From: Massilia yuzhufengensis
GTDB lineage: Bacteria; Pseudomonadota; Gammaproteobacteria; Burkholderiales; Burkholderiaceae_D
Assembly (NCBI RefSeq): GCF_900112225.1
Contig: NZ_FOLD01000043.1
Location: 1 to 39,121 of the forward strand
Direction: 5' to 3'
DNA length: 39,121 bases
Of this stretch, positions 1 to 7,504 are shown one piece after another. Every line of letters starts with the position of its first letter. The first letter of the stretch is position 1. The notes under the pieces are model-generated. The model was given only the letters and a program-made list of their open reading frames with translations, had not been told where the DNA came from and ran no database searches. Made by a program: the position numbers and the translations under genes.

Positions 1-269
1 GCGCTCTTGCTGACGAATGGCGTCTGTGAATCCGGTATCGCCAAGCCGAGATCGTCCAGCACTTCGCTGATCGATTTGTGCCTGTACAAAGCTAGGGCCA
101 CCATAAGCCATACCACCTGCTCGGCAGGCAAGCGTCGATGTCGGATGCTCGTCGCTTCCGTGCTCAGGACCGCCTGCTCGACCCATTCATACGGCAAATG
201 CTCGCCCAGCCTTGCCCAATCGGGAGACTCGAGTTGATTTGCCAGGAAATGGAGGGTGTCGTCGAACAT
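1..269 (-). mobile_element. IS4-type transposase, N-terminal part (cut by window edge)
   Basis: The reverse strand reads from an ATG at 269 for 89 codons without a stop and runs off the left edge. The visible protein begins MFDDTLHFLANQLE. It contains a stretch with the pattern LPAEQVVWLMVALALYRHKS followed by ISEVLDDLGLAIP, which is characteristic of the N-terminal domain preceding the DDE catalytic domain in IS4-family transposases. None of the DDE residues are inside the window, so activity cannot be judged. No strong Shine-Dalgarno precedes the ATG. It points away from hemB and lies just beyond the hemB terminator. The family call rests on recognition of the N-terminal motif only; the exact IS and its termini cannot be defined here. 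Confidence 0.72.
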
Positions 270-309
270 GGCGACGAAGGTTAACAGCGATGCGGAACGT
301 TTACAACGA

Positions 310-346
310 CAAAATAAAAATGCCGTTCAGTCTTAACTGAACGGCA
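310..346 (-). terminator. Rho-independent terminator downstream of hemB
   Basis: A perfect 11-bp inverted repeat, TGCCGTTCAGT (321-331) and ACTGAACGGCA (336-346), encloses a 4-nt loop. Read on the minus strand it is followed by TTTTTATTTT (311-320). It begins 41 nt after the hemB stop, so it fits an intrinsic terminator for the engB-hemB transcript. Because it lies between hemB and an IS4-type transposase, it could instead be, or also be, part of the IS end. Confidence 0.75.
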
Positions 347-387
347 TTAGTGCCCACGGCACCGTTTTTCGTCAGAAGCGCAAGAAT

Positions 388-1395
388 TTACCCCTTCAAC
401 TTGCGCGCCACATCCAGCGCAAAATACGTCAACACCCCATCCGCCCCCGCTCGCTTGAACGCCATCATGGACTCCATCATGACCTTGTCATGGTCCAGCC
501 AGCCATTCTGCGCCGCCGCCTTGATCATCGCGTACTCGCCGCTGACCTGGTAAGCGAAGGTGGGCACCTTGAACTCGTCCTTCACGCGGCGCACCACGTC
601 CAAATAGGGCATGCCCGGCTTGACCATCACCATGTCGGCGCCTTCGGCCAGGTCGAGCGCCACTTCGCGCAGGGCTTCGTCGCTGTTGCCCGGGTCCATC
701 TGGTAGGTGTTCTTGTCGGCCTTGCCCAGGTTGGCCGCCGAGCCCACCGCGTCGCGGAACGGGCCATAAAACGCCGAGGCGTACTTGGCGGAATACGCCA
801 TGATCCGGGTATGGATGTGCCCGGCCGCTTCCAGCGCGTTGCGGATCGCCCCGATGCGCCCGTCCATCATGTCCGACGGCGCCACCACGTCGACGCCCGC
901 TTCGGCCTGGGCGAGCGCCTGCTTGATCAGCATCTCGATGGTCTTGTCGTTGACGATGTAGCCGTTCTCGTCCGGCAGGCCGTCCTGGCCGTGGGTGGTG
1001 TAGGGGTCGAGCGCGACGTCGGTCATGATGCCGAGCTGCGGGAAGTTGCGCTTGAGTTCGCGTACGGCGCGCGGGATCAGGCCTACCGGGTTGGTTGCCT
1101 CGATGCCGTCATAGGTTTTCAGGGATGCGTCCACCACCGGGAACAGGGCCAGCATCGGGATGCCGAGCGCCACGCATTCTTCCGCCACTGTTAACAGCAG
1201 GTCCACCGACACCCGTTCCACGCCCGGCATCGAGCCCACCTGCTGGCGCTGGTTGGCGCCGTCGAGGATGAAGACCGGGTAGATCAGGTCCGAGGCGGTC
1301 ACGACGTTTTCACGCATCAGGGCGCGCGAGAACGGGTCGCGGCGCATGCGGCGCATGCGGGCTGCTGGGTAGGTGGTGGGCGTGATGATGGTCAT
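388..1395 (-). CDS. hemB: Delta-aminolevulinic acid dehydratase (porphobilinogen synthase)
   Basis: This cytoplasmic enzyme condenses two 5-aminolevulinate molecules to porphobilinogen in tetrapyrrole synthesis. The 335-residue length is normal for the family. The two active-site lysines are visible: K204 in MAYSAKYASAFYG and K259 (Schiff base) in MVMVKPGMPYLD. The metal loop reads VALDPYTTHGQDG (about 127-139). It has D130 and D138 where zinc enzymes carry cysteines, the arrangement known from the magnesium-type Pseudomonas aeruginosa enzyme, so a zinc-independent active site is inferred. The N-terminal arm (RMRRMRRDPFSRALMREN) is the usual octamer-forming segment. The gene starts 18 nt after the engB stop and is very likely cotranscribed with it, ending at the hairpin at 310-346. 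The call is secure. Confidence 0.97.
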   Translation of the reverse strand: MTIITPTTYPAARMRRMRRDPFSRALMRENVVTASDLIYPVFILDGANQRQQVGSMPGVERVSVDLLLTVAEECVALGIPMLALFPVVDASLKTYDGIEATNPVGLIPRAVRELKRNFPQLGIMTDVALDPYTTHGQDGLPDENGYIVNDKTIEMLIKQALAQAEAGVDVVAPSDMMDGRIGAIRNALEAAGHIHTRIMAYSAKYASAFYGPFRDAVGSAANLGKADKNTYQMDPGNSDEALREVALDLAEGADMVMVKPGMPYLDVVRRVKDEFKVPTFAYQVSGEYAMIKAAAQNGWLDHDKVMMESMMAFKRAGADGVLTYFALDVARKLKG

Positions 1396-1413
1396 GGTCG
1401 TCCTGGTGATGAA

Positions 1414-2142
1414 TTATTCCGGATCAGAATCTTCGTCCGGCTGCGCGGCGGCTTCGCCTTCCGGCTCGTCCTCGTCCTCGACATCGAGCCCGACCAGTTC
1501 CTGGATCTTGGCGTCCGCCTCCTCGATGCCGATGCGCTTGAGCGCCGAGAACAGCTGTACCGTGAAAGGGAAGCCGACGCCGTCTTCGTCGATATAGCTG
1601 TCGAGGATCTGGCGCGCCTGGCGCAGGACGTTGGCTTTCTCGTTCTGGTTGAGCTTGTCGGCCTTGGTCAGGATGCAGTGGATCGGTTTGCCGGTGGGGG
1701 CGAACCATTCGAGCATTTGCGTGTCGAGGTCGGTGAACGGGCGGCGCGAGTCCATGATGAGGACCAGCGCGGCCAGCTGCTCGCGGCGCTGGACATAGTC
1801 GCCCAGCAGTTTCTGCCAGTGCAGCTTGGCCGTTCCAGACACTTCCGCGTAGCCGTAGCCCGGGAGATCGACCAGCAGCGCGCGGATCTCGTCGACAATG
1901 GTCGGGTCCTTGCGGTGCTGGCCCACGTGGGCGCCGCCGATCGAGAAATAGTTGATGTGCTGGGTCCGGCCAGGGGTCTTGGACGCGAACGCGAGACCCT
2001 TCTGGTTGGTCAGGATATTGATGGCTGTCGACTTGCCCGCGTTCGAGCGCCCGGCGAAGGCGATCTCCGGCACCTGGGTGTTGGGAAGGTCGCGCAGCTG
2101 GTTAACGGTCGTAAAGAACCGGGCTTGCCATAATTTGGACAT
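1414..2142 (-). CDS. engB: Ribosome-biogenesis GTPase EngB (YihA/YsxC)
   Basis: This small GTPase is needed for large ribosomal subunit assembly. With the ATG at 2142 the protein has 242 residues and starts MSKLWQARFFTTVNQLRDLP, the family's normal N-terminus. An in-frame TTG at 2175 would add 11 residues without family support. Motifs: G1 GRSNAGKS at 31-38, G2 threonine near 60 (TPGRTQ), G3 DLPGYG at 92-97 and G4 TKAD at 159-162. The C-terminus carries a strongly acidic tail of about 30 residues (DVEDEDEPEGE onward) that is not part of the GTPase fold. No clear Shine-Dalgarno is seen before either start. It lies upstream of hemB on the same strand, 18 nt apart, and diverges from the cytochrome c4 gene across a 173-nt gap. 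Confidence 0.95.
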   Translation of the reverse strand: MSKLWQARFFTTVNQLRDLPNTQVPEIAFAGRSNAGKSTAINILTNQKGLAFASKTPGRTQHINYFSIGGAHVGQHRKDPTIVDEIRALLVDLPGYGYAEVSGTAKLHWQKLLGDYVQRREQLAALVLIMDSRRPFTDLDTQMLEWFAPTGKPIHCILTKADKLNQNEKANVLRQARQILDSYIDEDGVGFPFTVQLFSALKRIGIEEADAKIQELVGLDVEDEDEPEGEAAAQPDEDSDPE

Positions 2143-2315
2143 GCGTTTGGACGTGGGGAAAGGTTTAAGTGACAACGAAATGGCGATGCGGAAACAAAGC
2201 TATTGTACAATAAGGGGTTAATCCCTGCTCCGCCCATGGGGGAGTACCAGCTAGGCCGCTGCACTGTTTCACTGTGAATTCCAAAATCTGTTTTTGACTT
2301 TTTCAGGGTGCTTGA

Positions 2316-2978
2316 ATGAACCGTTTGACGTTTCCGCTTTTGAAGTCCTTGTTGGTAGCCTCCCTCGCCCTGTGCGCCACCGCTGCCGGGGCTGCAACAC
2401 CTGCCGCTGTCGCCAAGGCCGACCCTGCCAAGGGCGGAACCCTGTACGACGCCGGCGACGCCGCGCGCGGCCTGCCGGCCTGCGTGTCCTGCCACGGCGC
2501 CGCCGGGAATTCGAGCATCGTCGCCAACCCGAAACTGGCGGGCCAGTTCGAAGCCTACACCCACAAGCAGCTGGTCGACTTCACCACCCCGAACCGCCAG
2601 CAGCCGGTCATGTCGACCTACGCCAAGATGCTGACCGAGGATGACAAGCGCAATATCGCCGCCTACCTCGCGGTCCAGAAGCCGAAGGCCGGCGCCGCCA
2701 AGAACAAGGACACCGTCGAACTGGGCCGCAAGATCTACCGCGGCGGGATTGCCGAGAAGGGCGTCGCCGCCTGCGCCAGCTGCCACGGCGCGACCGCCGG
2801 CGGCATCCCTGCGCAATACCCGCGCCTGTCGGGCCAGCACCAGGACTACACCTACGCCCAGCTCGACGCCTTCAAGACCGGCACCCGCAAGAACAGCGCC
2901 CAGATGACCACGCTCACGCAGCGCATGTCGCCGGAAGAAATGAAGGCGGTAGCCGACTATATCGCGGGCCTCAAATAA
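2316..2978 (+). CDS. Diheme cytochrome c4
   Basis: This is a periplasmic electron-transfer cytochrome, usually a donor to terminal oxidases. The 220-residue protein starts with a signal peptide (MNRLTFPLLKSLLVASLALC, cleavage likely after AAGA near residue 26). Two class I cytochrome c domains follow, with heme-binding CVSCH at 56-60 and CASCH at 153-157. Methionines in QPVMSTYAKM (about 99) and in the second domain (QMTTLTQRM, near 190-196) are candidate axial ligands. The Shine-Dalgarno AGGGTG lies a few bases upstream. Directly downstream are resB and ccsA, the system II machinery that attaches heme to such proteins. That placement supports the call. A 109-bp palindromic repeat separates it from resB. 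Confidence 0.93.
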   Translation: MNRLTFPLLKSLLVASLALCATAAGAATPAAVAKADPAKGGTLYDAGDAARGLPACVSCHGAAGNSSIVANPKLAGQFEAYTHKQLVDFTTPNRQQPVMSTYAKMLTEDDKRNIAAYLAVQKPKAGAAKNKDTVELGRKIYRGGIAEKGVAACASCHGATAGGIPAQYPRLSGQHQDYTYAQLDAFKTGTRKNSAQMTTLTQRMSPEEMKAVADYIAGLK

Positions 2979-2991
2979 AGTCGCGTTTCAC

Positions 2992-3100
2992 GTAGGGTGG
3001 GCGGGTCGCCCGCCCGCGCGTTCACTGACCGCAAACATGGACGCTTCGCCTTCACTCCACCACCTGTCGAATGCGCGGGCGGGGAACCCGCCCACCCTAC
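2992..3100. repeat. GTAGGG-ended palindromic intergenic repeat, copy 1
   Basis: This 109-bp element is bounded by a perfect 15-bp inverted repeat: GTAGGGTGGGCGGGT at 2992-3006 and its complement at 3086-3100. Further GC-rich palindromic sequence (GCCCGCCCGCGCG and GCGCGGGCGG) lies inside. A related, more degenerate copy is at 11286-11385. No coding capacity is seen. It sits between cytochrome c4 and resB and could form a large hairpin in the transcript. It looks like a non-autonomous, MITE-like extragenic element. Confidence 0.8.
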
Positions 3101-3151
3101 CGTTGCTGTATGCTCTGGCGGAGTTGCTGGGCTTCACGGAAGCAGTAGAAC

Positions 3152-5245
3152 ATGAGTACCACCGGAATTGAACTGAACACCCGCCGCCGCGGCTTCGCCG
3201 AAGCGGTCGAGCTGGTGTCGTCGATGCGCTTCGCCATCAGCCTGCTCACGATCGTCGCGATCGCATCCATCATCGGCACCGTGCTCAAGCAGAGTGAGCC
3301 GATGACGAACTACGTCAACCAGTTCGGCCCGTTCTGGTTCGAATTTTTCGCGAAGCTGGGCCTGTACAGCGTGTATTCGAGCTGGTGGTTCCTGCTGATC
3401 CTCGTCACCCTGATCCTGTCCACCGGCCTGTGCGTGGTGCGCAACGCGCCGAAGATGATGCGCGACATGCGCAGCTGGCGCGAAAGCGTGCGCGAAGAGT
3501 CGCTGCGCAACTTCCACCACAAGACCGAATGGACGGCGCCGCTTGGCCGCGCTGCCCTGGCCGGCCAGACCGCGGAGCGCCTGCGCCACGCCGGCTACGC
3601 GGTGAAACTGGTCGAGAAGGAAGGCGGCACCCTGGTGGCGGCCAAGAAGGGCGCGGGCAACAAGTTCGGCTACATCTTTGCCCACAGCGCGATCATCATC
3701 ATTTTGCTGGGCGGCATGCTCGACTCGGAGTTGCCAGTCAAGTTCCAACAATGGTTCCTGGGCAAGACGCCGTTTGGCGGCAGCGGCGTGATCGCCGACA
3801 TCCCGGCCCAGCACCGCCTGAGTATTGGCAATCCTACCTTCCGCGGCAATACCCTGATCGCCGAAGGCCAGACCAGCAATACCGCGCTGCTGCCCCAGGC
3901 TTCGGGCGTGCTGGTGCAGGAGCTGCCGTTCTCGATCAAGCTGACCAAGTTCCATATCGACTTCTACTCGACCGGCATGCCCAAGCTGTTCGCCAGCGAA
4001 GTGCTGGTGCGCGACAACGACACCGGCAAGACCTTCCCGGCCTCGATCAGGGTCAACCACCCGCTGATCTACAAGGGCATCGCCGTCTACCAGTCGAGCT
4101 TCGACGATGGCGGCAGCAAGCTCAAGCTCACCGGTTTCCCGATGAGCGGTACCGGCTCGACCGCCTTCGAATTCGCCGGCACGGTCGGCAGCGCCACCGA
4201 ACTCAAGCAAGGCGGAGAGACGTATTCGGTCGAATGGTCGGGCTTCCGCCCCTTTAATGTCGAGAACGTGTCCGCCAGCCAGGACGCGCGCGCGGTGGCC
4301 AAGAATACCTCCTTCAACGAGCAGCTCTCGGCCACGATCGGCAAGGCCTCGGGATCGGCAGCAAAGAATGCCGATGCCAAGGACCTCAAGAATGTCGGCC
4401 CGAGCGTGCAGTACAAGCTGCGCGACAAGACCGGGCAGGCGCGCGAATTCATGAACTACATGCAGCCGGTCACGCTCGACGGCGCCCAGGTCTACCTGGC
4501 CGGCGTGCGCGCCAGCCCGTCCGAGAATTTCAGCTTCCTGCGCATCCCGGCCGACGACGCCTACAGCGTGCGCACCTGGATGCGCCTGCGCGCGGCGCTG
4601 GCCGACCCGGTCCTGCGCCAGGAAGCGGCCAAACGCTACGCTGCGCGCGCGCTGGCGCCGGAGCAGCAGGGAGACGGCGGCCTGGGCGCGCAGCTGGAAG
4701 CGTCCGCCGTGCGTACGCTGGCGATCTTCTCCGGCGAAGGCGGGCGCGGCGGTTTCGTGGGCGTGTCGCAGTTCCTGGAAAAAATCCCGGCGGCCGAGCA
4801 GGAAAAGGCCGCCAATATCTTCATGAAGATGCTCAATGGCGCCCTGTGGGAGCTGTGGCAGGCGGCCGAGGCGCGCGCCGGCAATCCGCCGGTGGAACCC
4901 ACCGAAGTGCATGGCCGTTTCCTGCAGCTGGCCACCAATGCGCTGTCGGACAGCGTATTCTATGGCGCACCGGTCTACCTGCAGCTGGACGAGTTCGTGG
5001 AGGTCAAGGCCTCCGTCCTGCAGTTGACGCGCTCGCCGGGCAAGGGCATTGTCTACTTTGGCTGCCTGCTGCTGGTGGCCGGCGTGTTCGCCATGTTTTA
5101 TATTCGTGAACGGCGCATGTGGGTATGGGTGCGCGAGGCCGATGGCGGCGCCCACGCGCTGATGGCCATGAGCACCCAGCGCAAGACACTCGACTTCGAA
5201 CGCGAATTCGAGGACCTGAAAGAAAAACTGCCGCAGCTGGCCTGA
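3152..5245 (+). CDS. resB: Cytochrome c biogenesis protein ResB (Ccs1)
   Basis: This is the membrane partner of CcsA in system II cytochrome c maturation. Together they move heme across the inner membrane and ligate it to apocytochrome CxxCH motifs. The 697-residue protein has hydrophobic segments near 26-46 and 77-97. A third (FGYIFAHSAIIIILLGGML) lies near 172-190, a large periplasmic domain follows, and a last membrane segment (VYFGCLLLVAGVFAMFYI) comes before a short cytoplasmic tail. The histidine in the third segment fits a conserved heme-ligand position of the family. The stop is 26 nt before ccsA, and cytochrome c4 lies upstream, so the three genes look like one functional unit. The length is at the long end but normal for betaproteobacteria. 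Confidence 0.95.
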   Translation: MSTTGIELNTRRRGFAEAVELVSSMRFAISLLTIVAIASIIGTVLKQSEPMTNYVNQFGPFWFEFFAKLGLYSVYSSWWFLLILVTLILSTGLCVVRNAPKMMRDMRSWRESVREESLRNFHHKTEWTAPLGRAALAGQTAERLRHAGYAVKLVEKEGGTLVAAKKGAGNKFGYIFAHSAIIIILLGGMLDSELPVKFQQWFLGKTPFGGSGVIADIPAQHRLSIGNPTFRGNTLIAEGQTSNTALLPQASGVLVQELPFSIKLTKFHIDFYSTGMPKLFASEVLVRDNDTGKTFPASIRVNHPLIYKGIAVYQSSFDDGGSKLKLTGFPMSGTGSTAFEFAGTVGSATELKQGGETYSVEWSGFRPFNVENVSASQDARAVAKNTSFNEQLSATIGKASGSAAKNADAKDLKNVGPSVQYKLRDKTGQAREFMNYMQPVTLDGAQVYLAGVRASPSENFSFLRIPADDAYSVRTWMRLRAALADPVLRQEAAKRYAARALAPEQQGDGGLGAQLEASAVRTLAIFSGEGGRGGFVGVSQFLEKIPAAEQEKAANIFMKMLNGALWELWQAAEARAGNPPVEPTEVHGRFLQLATNALSDSVFYGAPVYLQLDEFVEVKASVLQLTRSPGKGIVYFGCLLLVAGVFAMFYIRERRMWVWVREADGGAHALMAMSTQRKTLDFEREFEDLKEKLPQLA

Positions 5246-5271
5246 AGCGCCAAGCGGCAAAGGAGATAAGA

Positions 5272-6429
5272 ATGGAACTGTCCCAAGCCCAGCCGAAGAC
5301 TTACACCAGGGAAGCCGGCTTTTTCCGCCGCCTCACCGCGATCGACTGGCTGTACGGCGCCGGCCTGCTGGCGGCCGCGCTGTTCGCGCTGAACCGCTAC
5401 GCTCACCACATGGACATCTACGAGCAGGTGATCCTGGTCATGAGCGCGCCGACCTTCGCGCTGCTGGGCTGGCACTGGAAGCCGATGCGCTGGCTGATGC
5501 CGCTGGTGGCGCTGCTGTCGCTGTGGGCCATTTCCATGTATGGCGGCGTGATCGATGCCGCCAACACCAAATTCTTCCTGAAATACATGCTGTCGAGCCA
5601 GTCCGCGATCCTGTGGATGAGCGCCCTGTTCGTGTTCTCGACCGTGTTCTACTGGCTGGGCCTGCTTAGCCGCTCGGAATTCGGCGGCGCCATCGGCAGC
5701 AAGCTGTGCTGGGCTGGCGTGGTGCTGGGCTCGGTCGGCATGATGGTGCGCTGGTACGAGTCCTACCTGATGGGCCCCGACGTCGGCCACATCCCGGTGT
5801 CGAACCTGTACGAAGTATTCATCCTGTTCGCGATCATCACCGCGCTGTTTTACCTGTACTACGAGCAGCGTTATGCCACCCGCCAGCTGGGCGCCTTCGT
5901 GCTCCTGATCATCGCCGCCGCGGTCGGCTTCCTGCTGTGGTACACGGTCACGCGCGACGCCGCCCAGATCCAGCCGCTGGTACCGGCCCTGCAAAGCTGG
6001 TGGATGAAGATCCACGTGCCGGCCAACTTCATCGGCTACGGCACCTTCGCGCTGGCCGCGATGGTCGGCACCGCCTACCTGCTCAAATCGCACGGCATCC
6101 TGGCCGACCGCCTGCCGGCGCTCGAGGTGCTGGACGACGTCATGTACAAGTCGATCTCGGTCGGCTTCGCCTTCTTCACCGTCGCCACCATCCTGGGCGC
6201 GCTGTGGGCGGCCGAAGCCTGGGGCGGCTACTGGTCGTGGGACCCGAAAGAGACCTGGGCCCTGATCGTCTGGCTCAATTACGCGGCCTGGCTGCACATG
6301 CGCCTGATGTCGGGCCTGCGCGGCCGCGTGGCGGCCTGGTGGTCGGTGGTGGGCTTGCTGGTGACCACCTTCGCCTTCCTGGGCGTGAACATGTTCCTGT
6401 CCGGCCTGCATTCCTACGGCGAACTGTAG
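5272..6429 (+). CDS. ccsA: Cytochrome c biogenesis protein CcsA/CcsB (heme handling, WWD domain)
   Basis: This is the second half of the system II cytochrome c synthase. The 385-residue start at 5272 is chosen because AAGGAG lies at 5260-5265 with good spacing. The protein is largely membrane-embedded, with about eight hydrophobic segments. The tryptophan-rich heme-presenting WWD motif is visible as WGGYWSWDPKETW at about 317-329. Conserved histidines flank it, such as the one in MKIHVPANFIGYG and the one in LNYAAWLHMRL. It follows resB after 26 nt. Its stop is only 17 nt from the stop of the convergent uraH gene, so any terminator must lie in or beyond coding sequence. Naming varies between ccsA and ccsB; the role is clear. 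Confidence 0.95.
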   Translation: MELSQAQPKTYTREAGFFRRLTAIDWLYGAGLLAAALFALNRYAHHMDIYEQVILVMSAPTFALLGWHWKPMRWLMPLVALLSLWAISMYGGVIDAANTKFFLKYMLSSQSAILWMSALFVFSTVFYWLGLLSRSEFGGAIGSKLCWAGVVLGSVGMMVRWYESYLMGPDVGHIPVSNLYEVFILFAIITALFYLYYEQRYATRQLGAFVLLIIAAAVGFLLWYTVTRDAAQIQPLVPALQSWWMKIHVPANFIGYGTFALAAMVGTAYLLKSHGILADRLPALEVLDDVMYKSISVGFAFFTVATILGALWAAEAWGGYWSWDPKETWALIVWLNYAAWLHMRLMSGLRGRVAAWWSVVGLLVTTFAFLGVNMFLSGLHSYGEL

Positions 6430-6446
6430 CAATTCGCCCCGCCCGC

Positions 6447-6857
6447 TCAATTGCCGCGATAGGTGGAATAGCCGAAGGGGCTGAGCAGTAGCGGAACGTG
6501 GTAATGCTGCGCCTTGCCGTCGGCCGTGAATTCCACCGGGATGCGTGGGAAGAAGGTCGGCTGGCCCTGGCGCGCGTAGTGCTCGCCAGTCTTGAACACG
6601 ATGCGGTACTGCGCCGCTTCCATCGCCTTGCCTTCCGGATACAGGGCGGCGATGCGCCCTTGTGCATTCGTCACGCCCGAGGCCAGTTCGCGCCACTGCC
6701 CCCCTGCCTGCTGCTCCAGTGTCACCTGGATGCCAGCGGTCGGCTGGCCGGTCTGTAAGTCCAGCACGTGCACGCTGAGCGGATTGGGCGCGGCGCCCGC
6801 AGCGAGCGTGGAGGCGGCGAGCAGGGCGGCGAGGGCGAATGCCTGGATGGTCTTCAT
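6447..6857 (-). CDS. hiuH: Periplasmic 5-hydroxyisourate hydrolase (transthyretin-like)
   Basis: The enzyme hydrolyses 5-hydroxyisourate, the product of urate oxidation. The start at 6857 is preceded by AGGAG. It gives 136 residues with a signal peptide (MKTIQAFALAALLAASTLAA), so the protein is exported, as for E. coli HiuH (YedX). The family N-terminal signature is LSVHVLDLQTGQPTAG (H30). The C-terminal signature is HYHVPLLLSPFGYSTYRGN, ending YRGN where the canonical tetrapeptide is YRGS. No urate oxidase or OHCU decarboxylase gene is nearby. The neighbours are instead the oxidant-response genes hprRS-like and msrPQ, as in E. coli. It lies 29 nt downstream of the GlcG-type gene and is probably cotranscribed with it. 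Confidence 0.93.
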   Translation of the reverse strand: MKTIQAFALAALLAASTLAAGAAPNPLSVHVLDLQTGQPTAGIQVTLEQQAGGQWRELASGVTNAQGRIAALYPEGKAMEAAQYRIVFKTGEHYARQGQPTFFPRIPVEFTADGKAQHYHVPLLLSPFGYSTYRGN

Positions 6858-6886
6858 GTTGTTTCTCCTAAAAAAGTAAAACCGGA

Positions 6887-7366
6887 TCAGGTGGGCTGGT
6901 CGAAGCCGCCCGTTGCCGCGATCGCGGCGCTGGCACAGGCATGGTCGTTGCCCGGGCCGCCGCCGCCGGCCACGCCGATGGCGCCAACCGGGCTGGCCTT
7001 GACCAGCAGGGGCAAGCCGCCGCCCAGCAGCAGGAGCTCGGGCAGCGTGGCCAGGTTGGCGGTGTCGGGATCGGCGCGTGCATCGCGCGCCAGCGCCAGC
7101 GTGGCCTTGCGGGTAGACAAGGCGGTGAAGGCCTTGCGCCGGCTGGCCTCGGCATTGTGCGGGCCGACGCTGGGGTCGCGCTGCAGCAGCAGCAGCGCGC
7201 CGCCGCGATCGACCACGGCCACCGCGATGACGCGGCCTTGCTGGCCGCAGGCAGCTGCTGCGGCGGCGGCCAGGCGCTGGGCGCTTGCCAGGTCGAGCTC
7301 GGCCGCCGATGCCGGCGCCATGCCGGAGGCCGCCAGCGCCGCGATGAGGGAAAGTTGCCTGAACAT
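6887..7366 (-). CDS. Secreted GlcG/HbpS-family (DUF336) protein
   Basis: This 159-residue protein carries a signal peptide (MFRQLSLIAALAASGMAPASA) and one GlcG/HbpS domain. Typical elements are VAVVDRGGALLLLQRD, the alanine-rich helix with SRRKAFTALSTRK, and the glycine-rich LLLLGGGLPLL and GAIGVAGGGGPGNDHACA near the C-terminus. Members of the family include the heme-binding redox-stress protein HbpS of Streptomyces and GlcG of glycolate operons. Biochemical roles are otherwise poorly defined, so no reaction is assigned. An AGGA element precedes the ATG. It is first in a two-gene operon with the hydroxyisourate hydrolase. It is divergent from the two-component system, sharing a 138-nt regulatory region with a palindromic operator candidate. 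A periplasmic heme or oxidant-related role is inferred from context only. Confidence 0.85.
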   Translation of the reverse strand: MFRQLSLIAALAASGMAPASAAELDLASAQRLAAAAAAACGQQGRVIAVAVVDRGGALLLLQRDPSVGPHNAEASRRKAFTALSTRKATLALARDARADPDTANLATLPELLLLGGGLPLLVKASPVGAIGVAGGGGPGNDHACASAAIAATGGFDQPT

Positions 7367-7434
7367 GGGGTCGTCCTGTCGTGTTGGAATGGCGCCATCC
7401 TGGCATGCGCACCCCGACGCGGCGATGACTGCCA

Positions 7435-7452
7435 GATGACAGTTTCGTCATC
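7435..7452. promoter_or_regulatory. Candidate HprR/CusR-type operator
   Basis: GATGACAGTTTCGTCATC is a perfect 6-bp inverted repeat with a 6-bp spacer. It matches the layout of the E. coli HprR/CusR box CATTACAAAATTGTAATG (half-site pattern xATxAC-N6-GTxATx, 10 of 18 identical). An additional direct GATGAC copy lies at 7424-7429, 11 bp from the first half-site. The box sits 53 nt upstream of the response-regulator ATG and 69 nt upstream of the divergent GlcG-type gene. It lies just upstream of the -10-like TACAAT at 7474-7479. Binding by the adjacent regulator is inferred. Confidence 0.6.
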
Positions 7453-7504
7453 TTCGGGCCACCGCCGGCGACATACAATGGGGTTTTCCCCCATCAAGTC
7501 CGCC

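Noticed and set aside
2143..2175. Upstream TTG start for engB
   Set aside because: The extra 11 residues do not match the family N-terminus, and the ATG at 2142 gives the expected MSKLWQARFF start.
3134..5260. A 708-codon open frame on the minus strand opposite resB
   Set aside because: Shadow frame of resB. It is rich in His/Gln/Arg, has no domain, and its orientation conflicts with the cytochrome operon.
6447..6857. A purine-degradation operon around the hydroxyisourate hydrolase
   Set aside because: No urate oxidase, OHCU decarboxylase or allantoinase is nearby. The signal peptide and the msrPQ/hprRS neighbours place it in the oxidant-response locus instead.
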